Shown piece after piece: positions 1-8,387 of a stretch of DNA of 64,000 bases. The position numbers were made by a program, and so were the translations under genes. Each line of letters begins with the position of its first letter. Position 1 is the first letter of the stretch. The DNA is taken from assembly GCF_030709675.1 (NCBI RefSeq), contig NZ_JAUZQD010000008.1, forward strand, positions 310,001 through 374,000, read 5' to 3'. This DNA is from Symbioplanes lichenis. GTDB lineage: Bacteria; Actinomycetota; Actinomycetes; Mycobacteriales; Micromonosporaceae. The notes under the pieces are model-generated. The model worked only from the letters and a program-made list of their open reading frames with translations. It did not search any database and had not been told where the DNA came from.

Positions 1-79
1 TGGCCATACCGGGCATATCGGGGTGAACCAATGCTCGATCACGGTAAACCTGCTGGTAATTGGCATCACAAATTGGGCC

Positions 80-97
80 GGACAGTACTTGCTGTCC
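80..97. promoter_or_regulatory. Short inverted repeat upstream of the first gene
   Basis: Perfect 6-bp arms GGACAG/CTGTCC separated by 6 nt lie 27 nt before the ATG at 124. The gene has no visible Shine-Dalgarno sequence, so its promoter may sit here. An operator role is inference only. Confidence 0.25.
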
Positions 98-123
98 ACG
101 AATACGTGCCTACGCTGCCCCTC

Positions 124-420
124 ATGGCAGAAGGTTCCGATACGACACTGACCGCGGAGATCAAGTCTTTCGCCGCGGGGCACGGCGGCGCCAAGGCGGT
201 CATCGAATACGTCGGCAAGCGCGGCGCCCGGATCGTTCTGGTCGGTCAGGACGGCGAGTGGACCGACCAGTTCGCGCCGCAGGGCACCGACGCGGCGCGC
301 AAGGCGTGCGCCACGGCGGGCGTCGAGGTGGAGAACGAGTGGGAGCGCGAGCTCATGGAGCAGATGCGCCCGAGCAACGACCTGTGGCGCTCGATGTCGC
401 GCCGCACGATGGCGCGCTGA
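124..420 (+). CDS. Small conserved-looking hypothetical protein (98 aa)
   Basis: I do not recognise a named family. The protein is small, soluble and mixed alpha/beta. It has no signal peptide or membrane segment, and its C-terminal half is acidic then basic (EWERELMEQM, then SMSRRTMAR). The reading frame stays open back to an ATG at 31, but the sequence turns protein-like only from the ATG at 124 (MAEGSDTTLT), so I place the start there. There is no clear ribosome binding site, which would fit a leaderless or weakly initiated message. It is convergent with ctaA and separated from it by a hairpin terminator. Function unknown. Confidence 0.6.
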   Translation: MAEGSDTTLTAEIKSFAAGHGGAKAVIEYVGKRGARIVLVGQDGEWTDQFAPQGTDAARKACATAGVEVENEWERELMEQMRPSNDLWRSMSRRTMAR

Positions 421-465
421 TCTTCCGCGGGGGTTCCCCGTCTTGTTGAGCGTTCCCTTTTCGCG

Positions 466-489
466 GCGGCCCGGCCTCACCCGGGCCGC
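466..489. terminator. Bidirectional hairpin between convergent genes
   Basis: A perfect 9-bp stem GCGGCCCGG/CCGGGCCGC with a 6-nt loop is followed by a pyrimidine-rich TTCTCCTT. It lies between the end of the first gene (420) and the end of ctaA (518), so it probably terminates both. Confidence 0.7.
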
Positions 490-517
490 TTCTCCTTGTC
501 CGGGCCTGGTCGCCGCC

Positions 518-1471
518 TCAGACGGCGGCGGGCTCGGGGGCCGGGGTCTGCTGGGGTGCCGGGGTGGTCTCCACCGCGGCCGGGCGGTCGCGCAGCTTCC
601 ACAGGACGTTGAGCGTGCCGACCCACACCAGGCAGGCGCCGAGCATGTGGAAGCCGACCAGGATCACCGGCAGATGCGTGAAGTACTGCACGAAGCCGAT
701 CAGGCCCTGCGCCAGCTCGATGCCGACGAACAGCGCCGCCGCGGTCACGGCCGGCCTCGGGGCGCCCACCGCGCGCAGGGCGAACCACAGCGCGACCGAC
801 AGGCCGATCAGCAGGAACACCAGGTCCGCGTGGGCCTGCGAGATGTTCGTCGGGTCGAGCCCGTTGCGCTTGGCGTCCGCGTCGCCGGCGTGCGGGCCGC
901 TGCCCGTCACGATCACGCCCACCACGATGACCACGGCGCTGACCAGGGCGGTCAGCCCGGCCAGGTGGCGCAGGGGCGGGCTCACCAGGCGCCGGACCGG
1001 GGCGTCGCCCTCCTTGGTGCGCTGCCAGAGCGCCCAGGTGGCCGTGATCAGCGCCATGGAGAGCAGGAAGTGCAGGCCGACGACCCACGGGTTGAGATCG
1101 GTGAGCACGGTGATGCCGCCGATGACGCCCTGGCCGGGAATGCCCAGCCCGGCGAGCAGGGCCAGCACGATCAGCGAGCGGCGGCGCGGCTTGTGCATCA
1201 GGGCGGCGACGAAGGCCGACAGCGCGATCAGGCCCAGGACGATGCCGAGCAGCCGGTTGCCGAACTCGATCACGCCGTGGACGCCCATCTCCTGGGTCGT
1301 CGTGTAGGACTCGTCGGTGCACTTGGGCCAGGTGGGGCACCCCAGGCCCGAACTGGTCAGGCGGACCGCCGCACCGGTGACGACCAGCGCGATGTTGGCG
1401 ATCAGGGACGCGAGGGCCAGAGGGCGTACGAGGGTGTTCCTGCTCACCTCCGGGATGCTACGCCCGGCCAC
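518..1471 (-). CDS. ctaA: Heme A synthase (COX15/CtaA family)
   Basis: Converts heme O to heme A for cytochrome c oxidase in the cytoplasmic membrane. The 317-residue protein has eight predicted hydrophobic segments, the family's usual number. Visible family marks are the paired loop cysteines GCPTWPKC (C45, C51), E61 and the HGVIEFGNR heme-ligand motif (H65), and later membrane histidines in VGLHFLL, SQAHADL and VGFHML. The GTG at 1471 is chosen because AGGAG sits 8 nt upstream; a second GTG at 1447 has its AGGAG-like sequence too close. It is transcribed divergently from sufR; this association with the SUF region is common in actinobacteria. The C-terminus is Pro/Ala/Glu-rich and probably disordered. 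Confidence 0.93.
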   Translation of the reverse strand: MAGRSIPEVSRNTLVRPLALASLIANIALVVTGAAVRLTSSGLGCPTWPKCTDESYTTTQEMGVHGVIEFGNRLLGIVLGLIALSAFVAALMHKPRRRSLIVLALLAGLGIPGQGVIGGITVLTDLNPWVVGLHFLLSMALITATWALWQRTKEGDAPVRRLVSPPLRHLAGLTALVSAVVIVVGVIVTGSGPHAGDADAKRNGLDPTNISQAHADLVFLLIGLSVALWFALRAVGAPRPAVTAAALFVGIELAQGLIGFVQYFTHLPVILVGFHMLGACLVWVGTLNVLWKLRDRPAAVETTPAPQQTPAPEPAAV

Positions 1472-1536
1472 CTGCGCGTCTCCTGAGCACTCTCCGGGCC
1501 GGTGTCCCGGATCACCGGAGGGTTGGTTTGCAGCCG

Positions 1537-1555
1537 CGTCACGAAATACGTAACG
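1537..1555. promoter_or_regulatory. Dyad in the ctaA-sufR intergenic region, candidate SufR operator
   Basis: The sequence CGTCACGAAATACGTAACG reads as two CGTNACG half-sites around a 5-nt AT-rich centre. It ends 8 nt before the sufR GTG, placing it at the likely promoter or start of the SUF transcript. SufR proteins commonly autoregulate their operon; assigning this dyad to SufR is inference. Confidence 0.4.
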
Positions 1556-1563
1556 TTGGCGTA

Positions 1564-2331
1564 GTGAAAAACGGGGTGGAGATCGGGAGCGCGCGGACGG
1601 CCCAGCCGGCCGCCGGCCCCCGCACACCCTTGATCGAGCTCAAGAGCCCCGACGGGCGCACCCGCGACCGGGTCGCCCACCTGCTGTTCGAGCGGGGCGG
1701 CGCGACCGCCGCCGAGCTCGGCGCGGAGCTGGGGCTGAGCCCGGCCGCGATCCGCAAGCACCTCGACGCGATGCTGGCCGACCAGCTCGTCGAGGTCCGG
1801 GAGACGCCGCCGCGCGGTCCGCGCGGCCGGGGCCGGCCCGCCAAGGCGTTCGTGCTGACCGCCGCGGCCCGGGAGGGCTTCCCGCATCTCTATGACGGCA
1901 TCGCCACGGCGGCCCTGCGGTGGATCGCGGAGCACGGCGGCCCGGGTGCCGTCGACGCCTTCGCCACGGCGCAGGTCGCCGCGCTGGAGGAGCGCTGCCA
2001 GGCGGCGTTGCTCGAGGCCGGGGCCGACCCGCTGGCCAGGGCGGAGGCGCTCGCCGAGGCGCTCACCGCCGAGGGCTACGCTGCCAACGCGACCACGATC
2101 GCGACCGGCGGGCAGCTGTGCCAGCACCACTGCCCGGTGGCCCACGTGGCCGCCGAGTTCCCGCAGCTGTGCGACGCCGAGACCGCGGTCATCTCGCGGC
2201 TCATCGGCACCCACGTGCAGCGGCTCGCCACCATCGCGCACGGTGACCGGGTGTGCACCACGCACATCCCGGCCCCGCAATGCCCCACCCCAGGAACCAC
2301 CGCGAACACGGTTAGGACGGACGGACAATGA
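1564..2331 (+). CDS. sufR: SufR-type iron-sulfur-sensing repressor of the SUF operon
   Basis: A winged-helix DNA-binding domain lies in residues about 30-100 (ATAAELGAELGLSPAAIRKHL is the helix-turn-helix region), then a basic PRGPRGRGRP wing and a C-terminal sensor domain. The sensor has cysteines at 186, 190, 203 and 231 (CQHHC, then QLC, then RVC), as expected for a [4Fe-4S] or [2Fe-2S] ligand set. Family members repress suf when the cluster is present and derepress when it is lost. The GTG at 1564 lies directly after a dyad. The stop overlaps the sufB ATG by 4 nt (ATGA), so repressor and operon are translationally coupled and autoregulation is likely. Confidence 0.9.
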   Translation: MKNGVEIGSARTAQPAAGPRTPLIELKSPDGRTRDRVAHLLFERGGATAAELGAELGLSPAAIRKHLDAMLADQLVEVRETPPRGPRGRGRPAKAFVLTAAAREGFPHLYDGIATAALRWIAEHGGPGAVDAFATAQVAALEERCQAALLEAGADPLARAEALAEALTAEGYAANATTIATGGQLCQHHCPVAHVAAEFPQLCDAETAVISRLIGTHVQRLATIAHGDRVCTTHIPAPQCPTPGTTANTVRTDGQ

Positions 2332-3749
2332 CCGACCAGATCGTCACTCAGGAAGAGCACCTCGCCGCTCTTGGCAAGTACGAGTACGGCTGGGCCGACG
2401 CCGACGCCGCGGGCTCGATCGCGCAGCGCGGCCTGTCCGAGGCCGTCGTCCGCAACATCTCCGCGCTCAAGAACGAGCCGCAGTGGATGCTCGACCTCCG
2501 CCTCAAGGGCCTGCGCCTGTTCGACCGCAAGCCCATGCCCAACTGGGGCGCCGACCTGACCGGCATCGACTTCCAGAACATCAAGTACTTCGTGCGCTCC
2601 ACCGAGAAGCAGGCCGCCAGCTGGGAGGACCTGCCCTCCGACATCAAGGCGACCTACGACAAGCTGGGCATCCCCGAGGCCGAGAAGCAGCGCCTCGTGG
2701 CCGGCGTCGCCGCGCAGTACGAGTCGGAGGTCGTCTACCACAAGATCCGTGAGGATCTCGAGGAGCAGGGCGTCATCTTCCTCGACACCGACACGGCGCT
2801 CAAGGAGCACCCGGAGATCTTCCAGGAGTACTTCGGCACCGTCATCCCGGTCGGCGACAACAAGTTCGCCGCGCTGAACACGTCGGTGTGGTCGGGCGGC
2901 TCCTTCATCTACGTGCCCAAGGGCGTGCACGTTGACATCCCGCTGCAGGCCTACTTCCGGATCAACACCGAGAACATGGGCCAGTTCGAGCGGACGCTGA
3001 TCATCGCCGACGAGGGCAGCTACGTGCACTACGTCGAGGGCTGCACGGCGCCGATCTACTCGTCCGACTCGCTGCACTCCGCGGTCGTCGAGATCGTCGT
3101 GAAGAAGAACGCCCGGGTGCGCTACACGACCATCCAGAACTGGTCGAACAACGTCTACAACCTGGTCACCAAGCGCGCCACCTGCGAAGAGGGCGCGACC
3201 ATGGAGTGGATCGACGGCAACATCGGCTCCAAGGTGACCATGAAGTACCCGGCGGTCTACATGACCGGCGCGCACGCCAAGGGCGAGGTGCTCTCCATCG
3301 CCATGGCCGGCGAGGGCCAGCACCAGGACTCCGGCGCCAAGATGGTGCACGCCGCGCCGCACACCTCCAGCACGATCATCAGCAAGTCGATCGCCCGGGG
3401 CGGCGGCCGCACCTCCTACCGCGGCCTGGTCCAGGTGCTCGACGGCTCGCACCACAGCGCCAGCACGGTCAAGTGCGACGCGCTGCTGGTCGACACGATC
3501 TCGCGCTCGGACACCTACCCCTATGTCGACATCCGCGAGGACGACGTCAACATGGGCCACGAGGCGACGGTCTCCAAGGTCAGCGAGGACCAGCTCTTCT
3601 ACCTGATGAGCCGGGGCCTGACCGAGGACGAGGCCATGGCGATGATCGTGCGCGGCTTCATCGAGCCCATCGCCAAGGAGCTCCCGATGGAATACGCCCT
3701 CGAGCTCAACCGCCTCATCGAGCTCCAGATGGAGGGGGCCGTCGGCTGA
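2328..3749 (+). CDS. sufB: Fe-S cluster assembly scaffold protein SufB
   Basis: Scaffold subunit of the SufBC2D complex, on which iron and sulfur are assembled before transfer to apoproteins. At 473 aa it has the normal family length. Highly conserved stretches are easy to see: VWSGGSFIYVPKGV, EGCTAPIYSSDSLH, GEVLSIAMAG, and the C-terminal SEDQLFYLMSRGL segment shared with SufD. The ATG overlaps the sufR stop. Codon use is strongly biased (GAG, CTG, GGC), as expected for an abundant housekeeping protein. A 59-nt gap separates it from sufD. Confidence 0.96.
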   Translation: MTDQIVTQEEHLAALGKYEYGWADADAAGSIAQRGLSEAVVRNISALKNEPQWMLDLRLKGLRLFDRKPMPNWGADLTGIDFQNIKYFVRSTEKQAASWEDLPSDIKATYDKLGIPEAEKQRLVAGVAAQYESEVVYHKIREDLEEQGVIFLDTDTALKEHPEIFQEYFGTVIPVGDNKFAALNTSVWSGGSFIYVPKGVHVDIPLQAYFRINTENMGQFERTLIIADEGSYVHYVEGCTAPIYSSDSLHSAVVEIVVKKNARVRYTTIQNWSNNVYNLVTKRATCEEGATMEWIDGNIGSKVTMKYPAVYMTGAHAKGEVLSIAMAGEGQHQDSGAKMVHAAPHTSSTIISKSIARGGGRTSYRGLVQVLDGSHHSASTVKCDALLVDTISRSDTYPYVDIREDDVNMGHEATVSKVSEDQLFYLMSRGLTEDEAMAMIVRGFIEPIAKELPMEYALELNRLIELQMEGAVG

Positions 3750-3808
3750 CGCCTCCTTGCCCTGTGCGCGCTGGTCACCCTGGAAGAATCTCCGAGATTT
3801 AGGACGAC

Positions 3809-4942
3809 ATGAGTACCGAGGCCATGGCACCGCCCAGCACCAAGTCGCAGGTGCTGCGCTCCTTCGACGTCACCGACTTCCCGGCCGTCACCGGCCGGGA
3901 GGAGGAGTGGCGCTTCACCCCGATCAAGCAGCTGGGCTCGCTGATCACGGCCACCTCCCTGACCGGCACGGCGCCGGGGTTCGCCCCCGGCGACCTGCCG
4001 GCCGGGATCTCGGTGACGAGCGTCGACGCGGGCAAGGTCGAGGACGTGCTTACCCCGTTCGACCGGATCAGCGCCCTGGCGTACGGGTCGGCGGCCGCCG
4101 TCGCCCTCGTCGACGTGGCCGCGGAGACCGTGTCCGACACCCCGGCCGTGATCCGGGTCGTCGGGCAGGGCAGCGAGGCCGCGGCCGCCCGCACGTACGT
4201 GAAGGTGGGCAACTTCGCCAAGGTCACCATCGTGCTGGAGCAGGTCGGCACGGCGACGGTGGCGGACAACGTCGAGGTCGTGCTCGGCGACAGCGCGCAG
4301 CTGACCTTCGTCACGCTGGCCGAGTGGGACGACGCGTCGGTGCAGGCGCAGCACATCAAGTTCCGCGTCGGCCGCGACTCGCGCGTCCAGCACGTGCAGG
4401 TCACGCTGGGCGGCTCGGTGGTCCGCCAGTTCACCTCCGTCGAATACGCGGGCCGCGGCGGCGACGCCGAGCTGTGGGGCCTCTACTTCGCGGACGCCGG
4501 CCAGCACCAGGAGCACCGCCAGCTCGTCGACCACTCGATCCCCGACTGCCGCAGCTACGTCGGTTACCGCGGGGCGTTGCAGGGGGCGTCCGCCCACACG
4601 GTGTGGGTCGGTGACGTGCTCATCCGGGCCGAGGCGACGGGCACGGACACGTACGAGATCAATCGGAACCTGATCCTGACCGACGGGGCCCGGGCCGACT
4701 CGGTGCCGAACCTCGAGATCGAGACCGGCGAGATCGTCGGGGCGGGCCACGCCAGCGCGACCGGCCGCTTCGACGAGGAGCAGCTGTTCTATCTGATGGC
4801 CCGCGGCATCCCGGAGCACGAGGCCCGCAAGCTGGTCGTGCGCGGCTTCTTCGCCGAGCTGATCAACAAGGTGCCGGTCGAGGACCTGCGCGAGCGCCTC
4901 GGCGACGCCATCGAGGCCCGCCTCGCGAAGACCGGGGTCTGA
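3809..4942 (+). CDS. sufD: Fe-S cluster assembly protein SufD
   Basis: Paralogue and partner of SufB in the SufBC2D scaffold complex. It is 377 aa, shorter than SufB because it lacks much of the N-terminal region. The beta-helix core is recognisable from GSVVRQFTSVEYAGRGGDAELWGLYF onward in pieces, followed by DHSIPDCRSY and the terminal EEQLFYLMARGIPEHEARKLVVRGFF that parallels SufB. It is followed after 3 nt by the Rieske ferredoxin gene, so it is part of one transcript. Confidence 0.94.
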   Translation: MSTEAMAPPSTKSQVLRSFDVTDFPAVTGREEEWRFTPIKQLGSLITATSLTGTAPGFAPGDLPAGISVTSVDAGKVEDVLTPFDRISALAYGSAAAVALVDVAAETVSDTPAVIRVVGQGSEAAAARTYVKVGNFAKVTIVLEQVGTATVADNVEVVLGDSAQLTFVTLAEWDDASVQAQHIKFRVGRDSRVQHVQVTLGGSVVRQFTSVEYAGRGGDAELWGLYFADAGQHQEHRQLVDHSIPDCRSYVGYRGALQGASAHTVWVGDVLIRAEATGTDTYEINRNLILTDGARADSVPNLEIETGEIVGAGHASATGRFDEEQLFYLMARGIPEHEARKLVVRGFFAELINKVPVEDLRERLGDAIEARLAKTGV

Positions 4943-4945
4943 TCG

Positions 4946-5278
4946 ATGGACTTCGAGCTCGCCGGCAGCGTCGCCGACGTGGCCAAGGGCACCGCGATCC
5001 AGGTCGAGATCGACGGGGTCGAGGTCGCCGTGGTGCACGCCGACGACGACACCTTCTACGCCGTCCGCGACGAGTGCAGCCACGCCTCGGTCGCCCTGTC
5101 CGAGGGCGAGATCGAGGGCTGCATGATCGAGTGCTGGCTGCACGGCTCCCGCTTCGACCTGCGTACCGGGGAGCCCTCCGGCCCGCCCGCCATCGACCCG
5201 GTGGCGATCTATCCCGTCGAGATCCGCGACGGCGACATCTACGTTTCGACCCAGCCGAGTAATGGAGTAAACCCGTGA
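4946..5278 (+). CDS. Rieske [2Fe-2S] ferredoxin encoded inside the SUF operon
   Basis: A 110-residue bifunctional-dioxygenase-type ferredoxin. The Rieske motif is intact: C-X-H in DECSHAS (about residues 43-45) and C-X2-H in ECWLHGSRFD (about 61-64), which bind a [2Fe-2S] cluster through two Cys and two His. It has no membrane anchor, so it is cytosolic. It lies between sufD and sufC and overlaps sufC by 4 nt (GTGA), so it is co-translated with the machinery. The location suggests electron supply to Fe-S assembly, or use as a client protein; the sequence does not decide between them. Confidence 0.9.
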   Translation: MDFELAGSVADVAKGTAIQVEIDGVEVAVVHADDDTFYAVRDECSHASVALSEGEIEGCMIECWLHGSRFDLRTGEPSGPPAIDPVAIYPVEIRDGDIYVSTQPSNGVNP

Positions 5279-6039
5279 GCACCCTGGAGATCCGCGACCT
5301 GCAGGTGTCGGTCAAGCTGCCCGAGGGCGAGCTGAAGCCGATCCTGGCCGGGGTCGACCTCACCGTGAAGTCGGGCGAGACCCACGCGATCATGGGTCCG
5401 AACGGCTCCGGCAAATCCACCCTGGCGTACTCCATCGCGGGCCACCCCAAGTACGAGATCACCGGCGGGTCGGTGCTGCTCGACGGCGAGGACGTCCTCG
5501 CGATGACCGTCGACGAGCGGGCCCGCGCCGGCCTCTTCCTCGCCATGCAGTACCCGGTCGAGGTCCCCGGCGTGTCCGTGGCGAACTTCCTGCGCACCGC
5601 CAAGACCGCGATCGACGGCGAGGCGCCCAAGCTGCGCACCTGGGCCGGCGAGCTGCGCGGCGCGATGGAGCGGATCCAGATGGACCCGTCGTTCGCCCAG
5701 CGCAACGTCAACGAGGGCTTCTCCGGCGGTGAGAAGAAGCGCCACGAGATCATGCAGCTCGAGCTGCTCAAGCCGAAGATGGCGATCCTCGACGAGACCG
5801 ACTCCGGCCTCGACATCGACGCGCTGCGCATCGTGAGCGAGGGCGTCAACCGCGTCCGCGCCACCGGCGACACCGGCCTGCTGCTGATCACGCACTACAC
5901 CCGGATCCTGCGCTACATCAAGCCGGACTTCGTGCACGTCTTCGTGGCCGGCAAGATCGTCGAGGAGGGCGGCCCCGAGCTCGCCGAGCAGCTGGAAGCC
6001 GAGGGCTACGAGCGTTACGTCGCGGGGGCGAAGGCCTGA
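5275..6039 (+). CDS. sufC: Fe-S cluster assembly ATPase SufC
   Basis: ABC-type ATPase that drives the SufBCD scaffold. It is 254 aa with Walker A GPNGSGKST, signature FSGGEKKRHEI and Walker B MAILDETDSGLDID, the DETDSGLD form being typical of SufC. The GTG at 5275 has GGAG about 8 nt upstream and overlaps the Rieske gene stop by 4 nt. sufS follows after a single nucleotide. Confidence 0.97.
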   Translation: MSTLEIRDLQVSVKLPEGELKPILAGVDLTVKSGETHAIMGPNGSGKSTLAYSIAGHPKYEITGGSVLLDGEDVLAMTVDERARAGLFLAMQYPVEVPGVSVANFLRTAKTAIDGEAPKLRTWAGELRGAMERIQMDPSFAQRNVNEGFSGGEKKRHEIMQLELLKPKMAILDETDSGLDIDALRIVSEGVNRVRATGDTGLLLITHYTRILRYIKPDFVHVFVAGKIVEEGGPELAEQLEAEGYERYVAGAKA

Positions 6040-6040
6040 C

Positions 6041-7270
6041 ATGTCCCTCGACGTGGTCCGCGTTCGCGGCGACTTCCCGATCCTGAGCCGGGAGATCAAC
6101 GGGCACCCGCTGGTCTATCTCGACAGTGCCAACACGTCGCAGAAGCCACGCCAGGTGCTCGAGGCGATGCAGGACCACCTCGAGCGGCACAACGGCAACG
6201 TGTCCCGCTCGGTGCACACGCTGGGCACCGAGTCGACCGAGGCCTACGAGGGCGCGCGGGCCAAGGTCGCGGCCTTCATCGGCGCCACGAACCCGGACGA
6301 GGTGGTGTTCACCAAGAACTCCACCGAGGCGATCAACCTCGTGGCCTGGACGGCGGGGCAGTTCCTGGCCCTCGGTCCGGGCGACGAGATCGTGGTCTCG
6401 GAGATGGAGCACCACTCCAACCTCGTGCCGTGGCAGCTGCTGTGCGAGCGGACCGGGGCGACCCTGCGCTGGTTCGGCGTGACCGACGAGGGCCGCCTGG
6501 ATCTCACTGCCCTGGCCGACGTCGTGAACGAGCGTACGAAGCTCGTCTCCGTCGTCCACATGTCGAACATCCTCGGCACGATCAACGACCCGTCGCCGAT
6601 CGTCGCGCGGGCCCGTGAGGTCGGCGCGCTCGTGATGCTGGACTGCTCGCAGTCGGTGCCGCACTTCTCGGTCGACGTGGCCGAACTGGGCGTGGACTTC
6701 ATCGCGTTCACCGGGCACAAGATGCTCGGCCCCACGGGGATCGGCGTGCTGTGGGGCAAGGCGGCGCTGCTCGACCGGATGCCGCCCTTCCTCGCCGGCG
6801 GCTCGACCATCGAGACGGTCACCATGGGCGGCACGACGTTCGCGCCGCCGCCCGCGCGGTTCGAGGGCGGCACCCCGCCGATCACGGCGGCCATCGGGCT
6901 CGGCGCGGCGGTGGACTACCTGAAGGCCGTCGGCATGGACGCTGTGCACCGCCACGAGCAGGAGATCACCGCGTACGCGCTGAAGGCCCTGGCCGATGTC
7001 GAAGGCGTGCGCATCTTCGGGCCGGCGAGCCCCGAGGGGCGGGGTGGCACGGTGTCGTTCGGGGTCGACGGGGTGCATCCGCACGACGTCGGGCAGATTC
7101 TCGACGATCTCGGTGTTGAGGTTCGCGTGGGGCACCACTGCGCCCGGCCGGTGTGCACCCGCTTCGGCGTTCCGGCGATGACCCGGGCGTCGTTCTACCT
7201 CTATACGACGACCGACGAGATCGACGCCCTGGCGCGCGGTCTGGAGCAGGTGCGGAGGGTGTTCGCCTGA
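6041..7270 (+). CDS. sufS: Cysteine desulfurase SufS
   Basis: PLP-dependent enzyme that takes sulfur from cysteine for cluster assembly. The 409-residue class-V aminotransferase fold shows the PLP lysine in TGHKMLGPTGIG (near residue 227) and the persulfide-forming cysteine C367 in HHCARPVC. The short active-site loop and presence of sufU downstream mark it as the group-II SufS type that hands sulfur to SufU. The stop shares one nucleotide with the sufU ATG (TGATG). Confidence 0.96.
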   Translation: MSLDVVRVRGDFPILSREINGHPLVYLDSANTSQKPRQVLEAMQDHLERHNGNVSRSVHTLGTESTEAYEGARAKVAAFIGATNPDEVVFTKNSTEAINLVAWTAGQFLALGPGDEIVVSEMEHHSNLVPWQLLCERTGATLRWFGVTDEGRLDLTALADVVNERTKLVSVVHMSNILGTINDPSPIVARAREVGALVMLDCSQSVPHFSVDVAELGVDFIAFTGHKMLGPTGIGVLWGKAALLDRMPPFLAGGSTIETVTMGGTTFAPPPARFEGGTPPITAAIGLGAAVDYLKAVGMDAVHRHEQEITAYALKALADVEGVRIFGPASPEGRGGTVSFGVDGVHPHDVGQILDDLGVEVRVGHHCARPVCTRFGVPAMTRASFYLYTTTDEIDALARGLEQVRRVFA

Positions 7271-7716
7271 TGATCGACCAGCTCTACCAGGACATCATCC
7301 TGGACCACTACAAGCATCCGCACGGCCGCGGCCTGCGCGACGAGTTCGCGGGCGAGGCCCACCACGTCAACCCGACGTGCGGCGACGAGATCACGATCCG
7401 GGTCGCCTCGGATCTTTCCGACATCTCGTACGACGGCCAGGGCTGCTCGATCTCGCAGGCGTCCGCCTCCGTGCTGTTCGAGCTGCTCAAGGGGCGCACG
7501 GCCGACGAGGCCGGCGTGATCCACGAGAAGTTCGTCGAGCTGATGCAGAGCCGCGGCACGATCGAGCCGGACGAGGACGTGCTCGGCGACGGCATCGCGT
7601 TCGCGGGCGTGGCGAAGTACCCGGCGCGGGTCAAGTGCGCGCTGCTGCCGTGGATGGCTTTCAAGGACGCTGCCGCGCGGGCGGGTGTGAGCGTGAACCC
7701 GGAGGTTTCAGCATGA
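7270..7716 (+). CDS. sufU: SufU, zinc-dependent sulfurtransferase partner of SufS
   Basis: 148-residue IscU-fold protein. The zinc/sulfur residues C37-X-D39 (NPTCGDE), C59 (GQGCS) and C123 (RVKCALLPW) are all present. The long insert between the second and third cysteine (KGRTADEAG onward) separates SufU from IscU. In the Bacillus-type system SufU accepts persulfide from SufS by zinc-ligand swapping. The ATG at 7270 immediately follows sufS, and the stop overlaps the next ATG by 4 nt. Confidence 0.95.
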   Translation: MIDQLYQDIILDHYKHPHGRGLRDEFAGEAHHVNPTCGDEITIRVASDLSDISYDGQGCSISQASASVLFELLKGRTADEAGVIHEKFVELMQSRGTIEPDEDVLGDGIAFAGVAKYPARVKCALLPWMAFKDAAARAGVSVNPEVSA

Positions 7717-8228
7717 CCGACCAGACTGTGACCGAGAAGACTGTGGCCGACATCGCGTCGGCGGCGGCCGACACGGCCGGGCCGGACGACGCGACGTCGC
7801 CCGTCTCCACCGACCCGGCGCCCGCCGCCGCGGCCGCTCCCGCCGCTTCGGAAGCCGCCGCTCCCGCCGCTTCGGAAGCCGCTGCTCCCGCTGCTTCGGG
7901 GGCCAAGGCGTCGCTCGCCGACATCGAGGAGGCGATGAAGGACGTCGTCGACCCCGAGCTCGGCATCAACGTGGTCGACCTCGGCCTCGTCTACGACACG
8001 TTCGTCGACGACGACAACGTCGTGACCCTCGACATGACGCTGACCTCGGCGGCCTGCCCGCTGACCGACGTCATCGAGGACCAGACCCGCCAGGCGCTGA
8101 CCACCGGCCCGGGCGGCGGCCTCGTCAGCGACTTCCGGATCAACTGGGTGTGGCTCCCGCCGTGGGGCCCGGACAAGATCACGGACGACGGGCGCGAGCA
8201 GCTGCGGGCGCTCGGCTTCAACGTCTGA
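7713..8228 (+). CDS. SufT-like MIP18/DUF59 iron-sulfur assembly factor with Ala/Pro-rich N-terminal extension
   Basis: 171 residues. The C-terminal 105 or so form a MIP18-family domain (IEEAMKDVVDPELGINVVDLGLVY, then TLTSAACPLTDVIEDQ with the conserved cysteine, and WLPPWGPDKITDDGREQLRALGF). Relatives help mature or transfer Fe-S clusters. The first 65 residues are low complexity, with a repeated block of about 8 residues (AAPAASEA) encoded by short DNA repeats near 7830-7900. The RBS GGAGG at 7701 and the ATGA overlap with sufU make the start clear. Last gene of the SUF operon. Confidence 0.9.
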   Translation: MTDQTVTEKTVADIASAAADTAGPDDATSPVSTDPAPAAAAAPAASEAAAPAASEAAAPAASGAKASLADIEEAMKDVVDPELGINVVDLGLVYDTFVDDDNVVTLDMTLTSAACPLTDVIEDQTRQALTTGPGGGLVSDFRINWVWLPPWGPDKITDDGREQLRALGFNV

Positions 8229-8242
8229 GCTTTCGCACGTAC

Positions 8243-8276
8243 GCCGCCGGGTGCCCTCAGGGTCCCGGCGGCTTTT
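8243..8276 (+). terminator. Intrinsic terminator of the SUF operon
   Basis: Perfect 9-bp stem GCCGCCGGG/CCCGGCGGC, extended by CCCT/AGGG-type pairing in the loop, is followed directly by TTTT. It starts 15 nt after the last SUF stop codon. Confidence 0.88.
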
Positions 8277-8387
8277 GCGTGTCCGGGGTCACCCGATCGG
8301 GTTTCCGCACGTCGTCGCGTTGACGACACGCGGGGTCCGGGCGGCCGGGACACGCGCAGACTGGCGGTTTCGGTGCCGGAGGACGCC

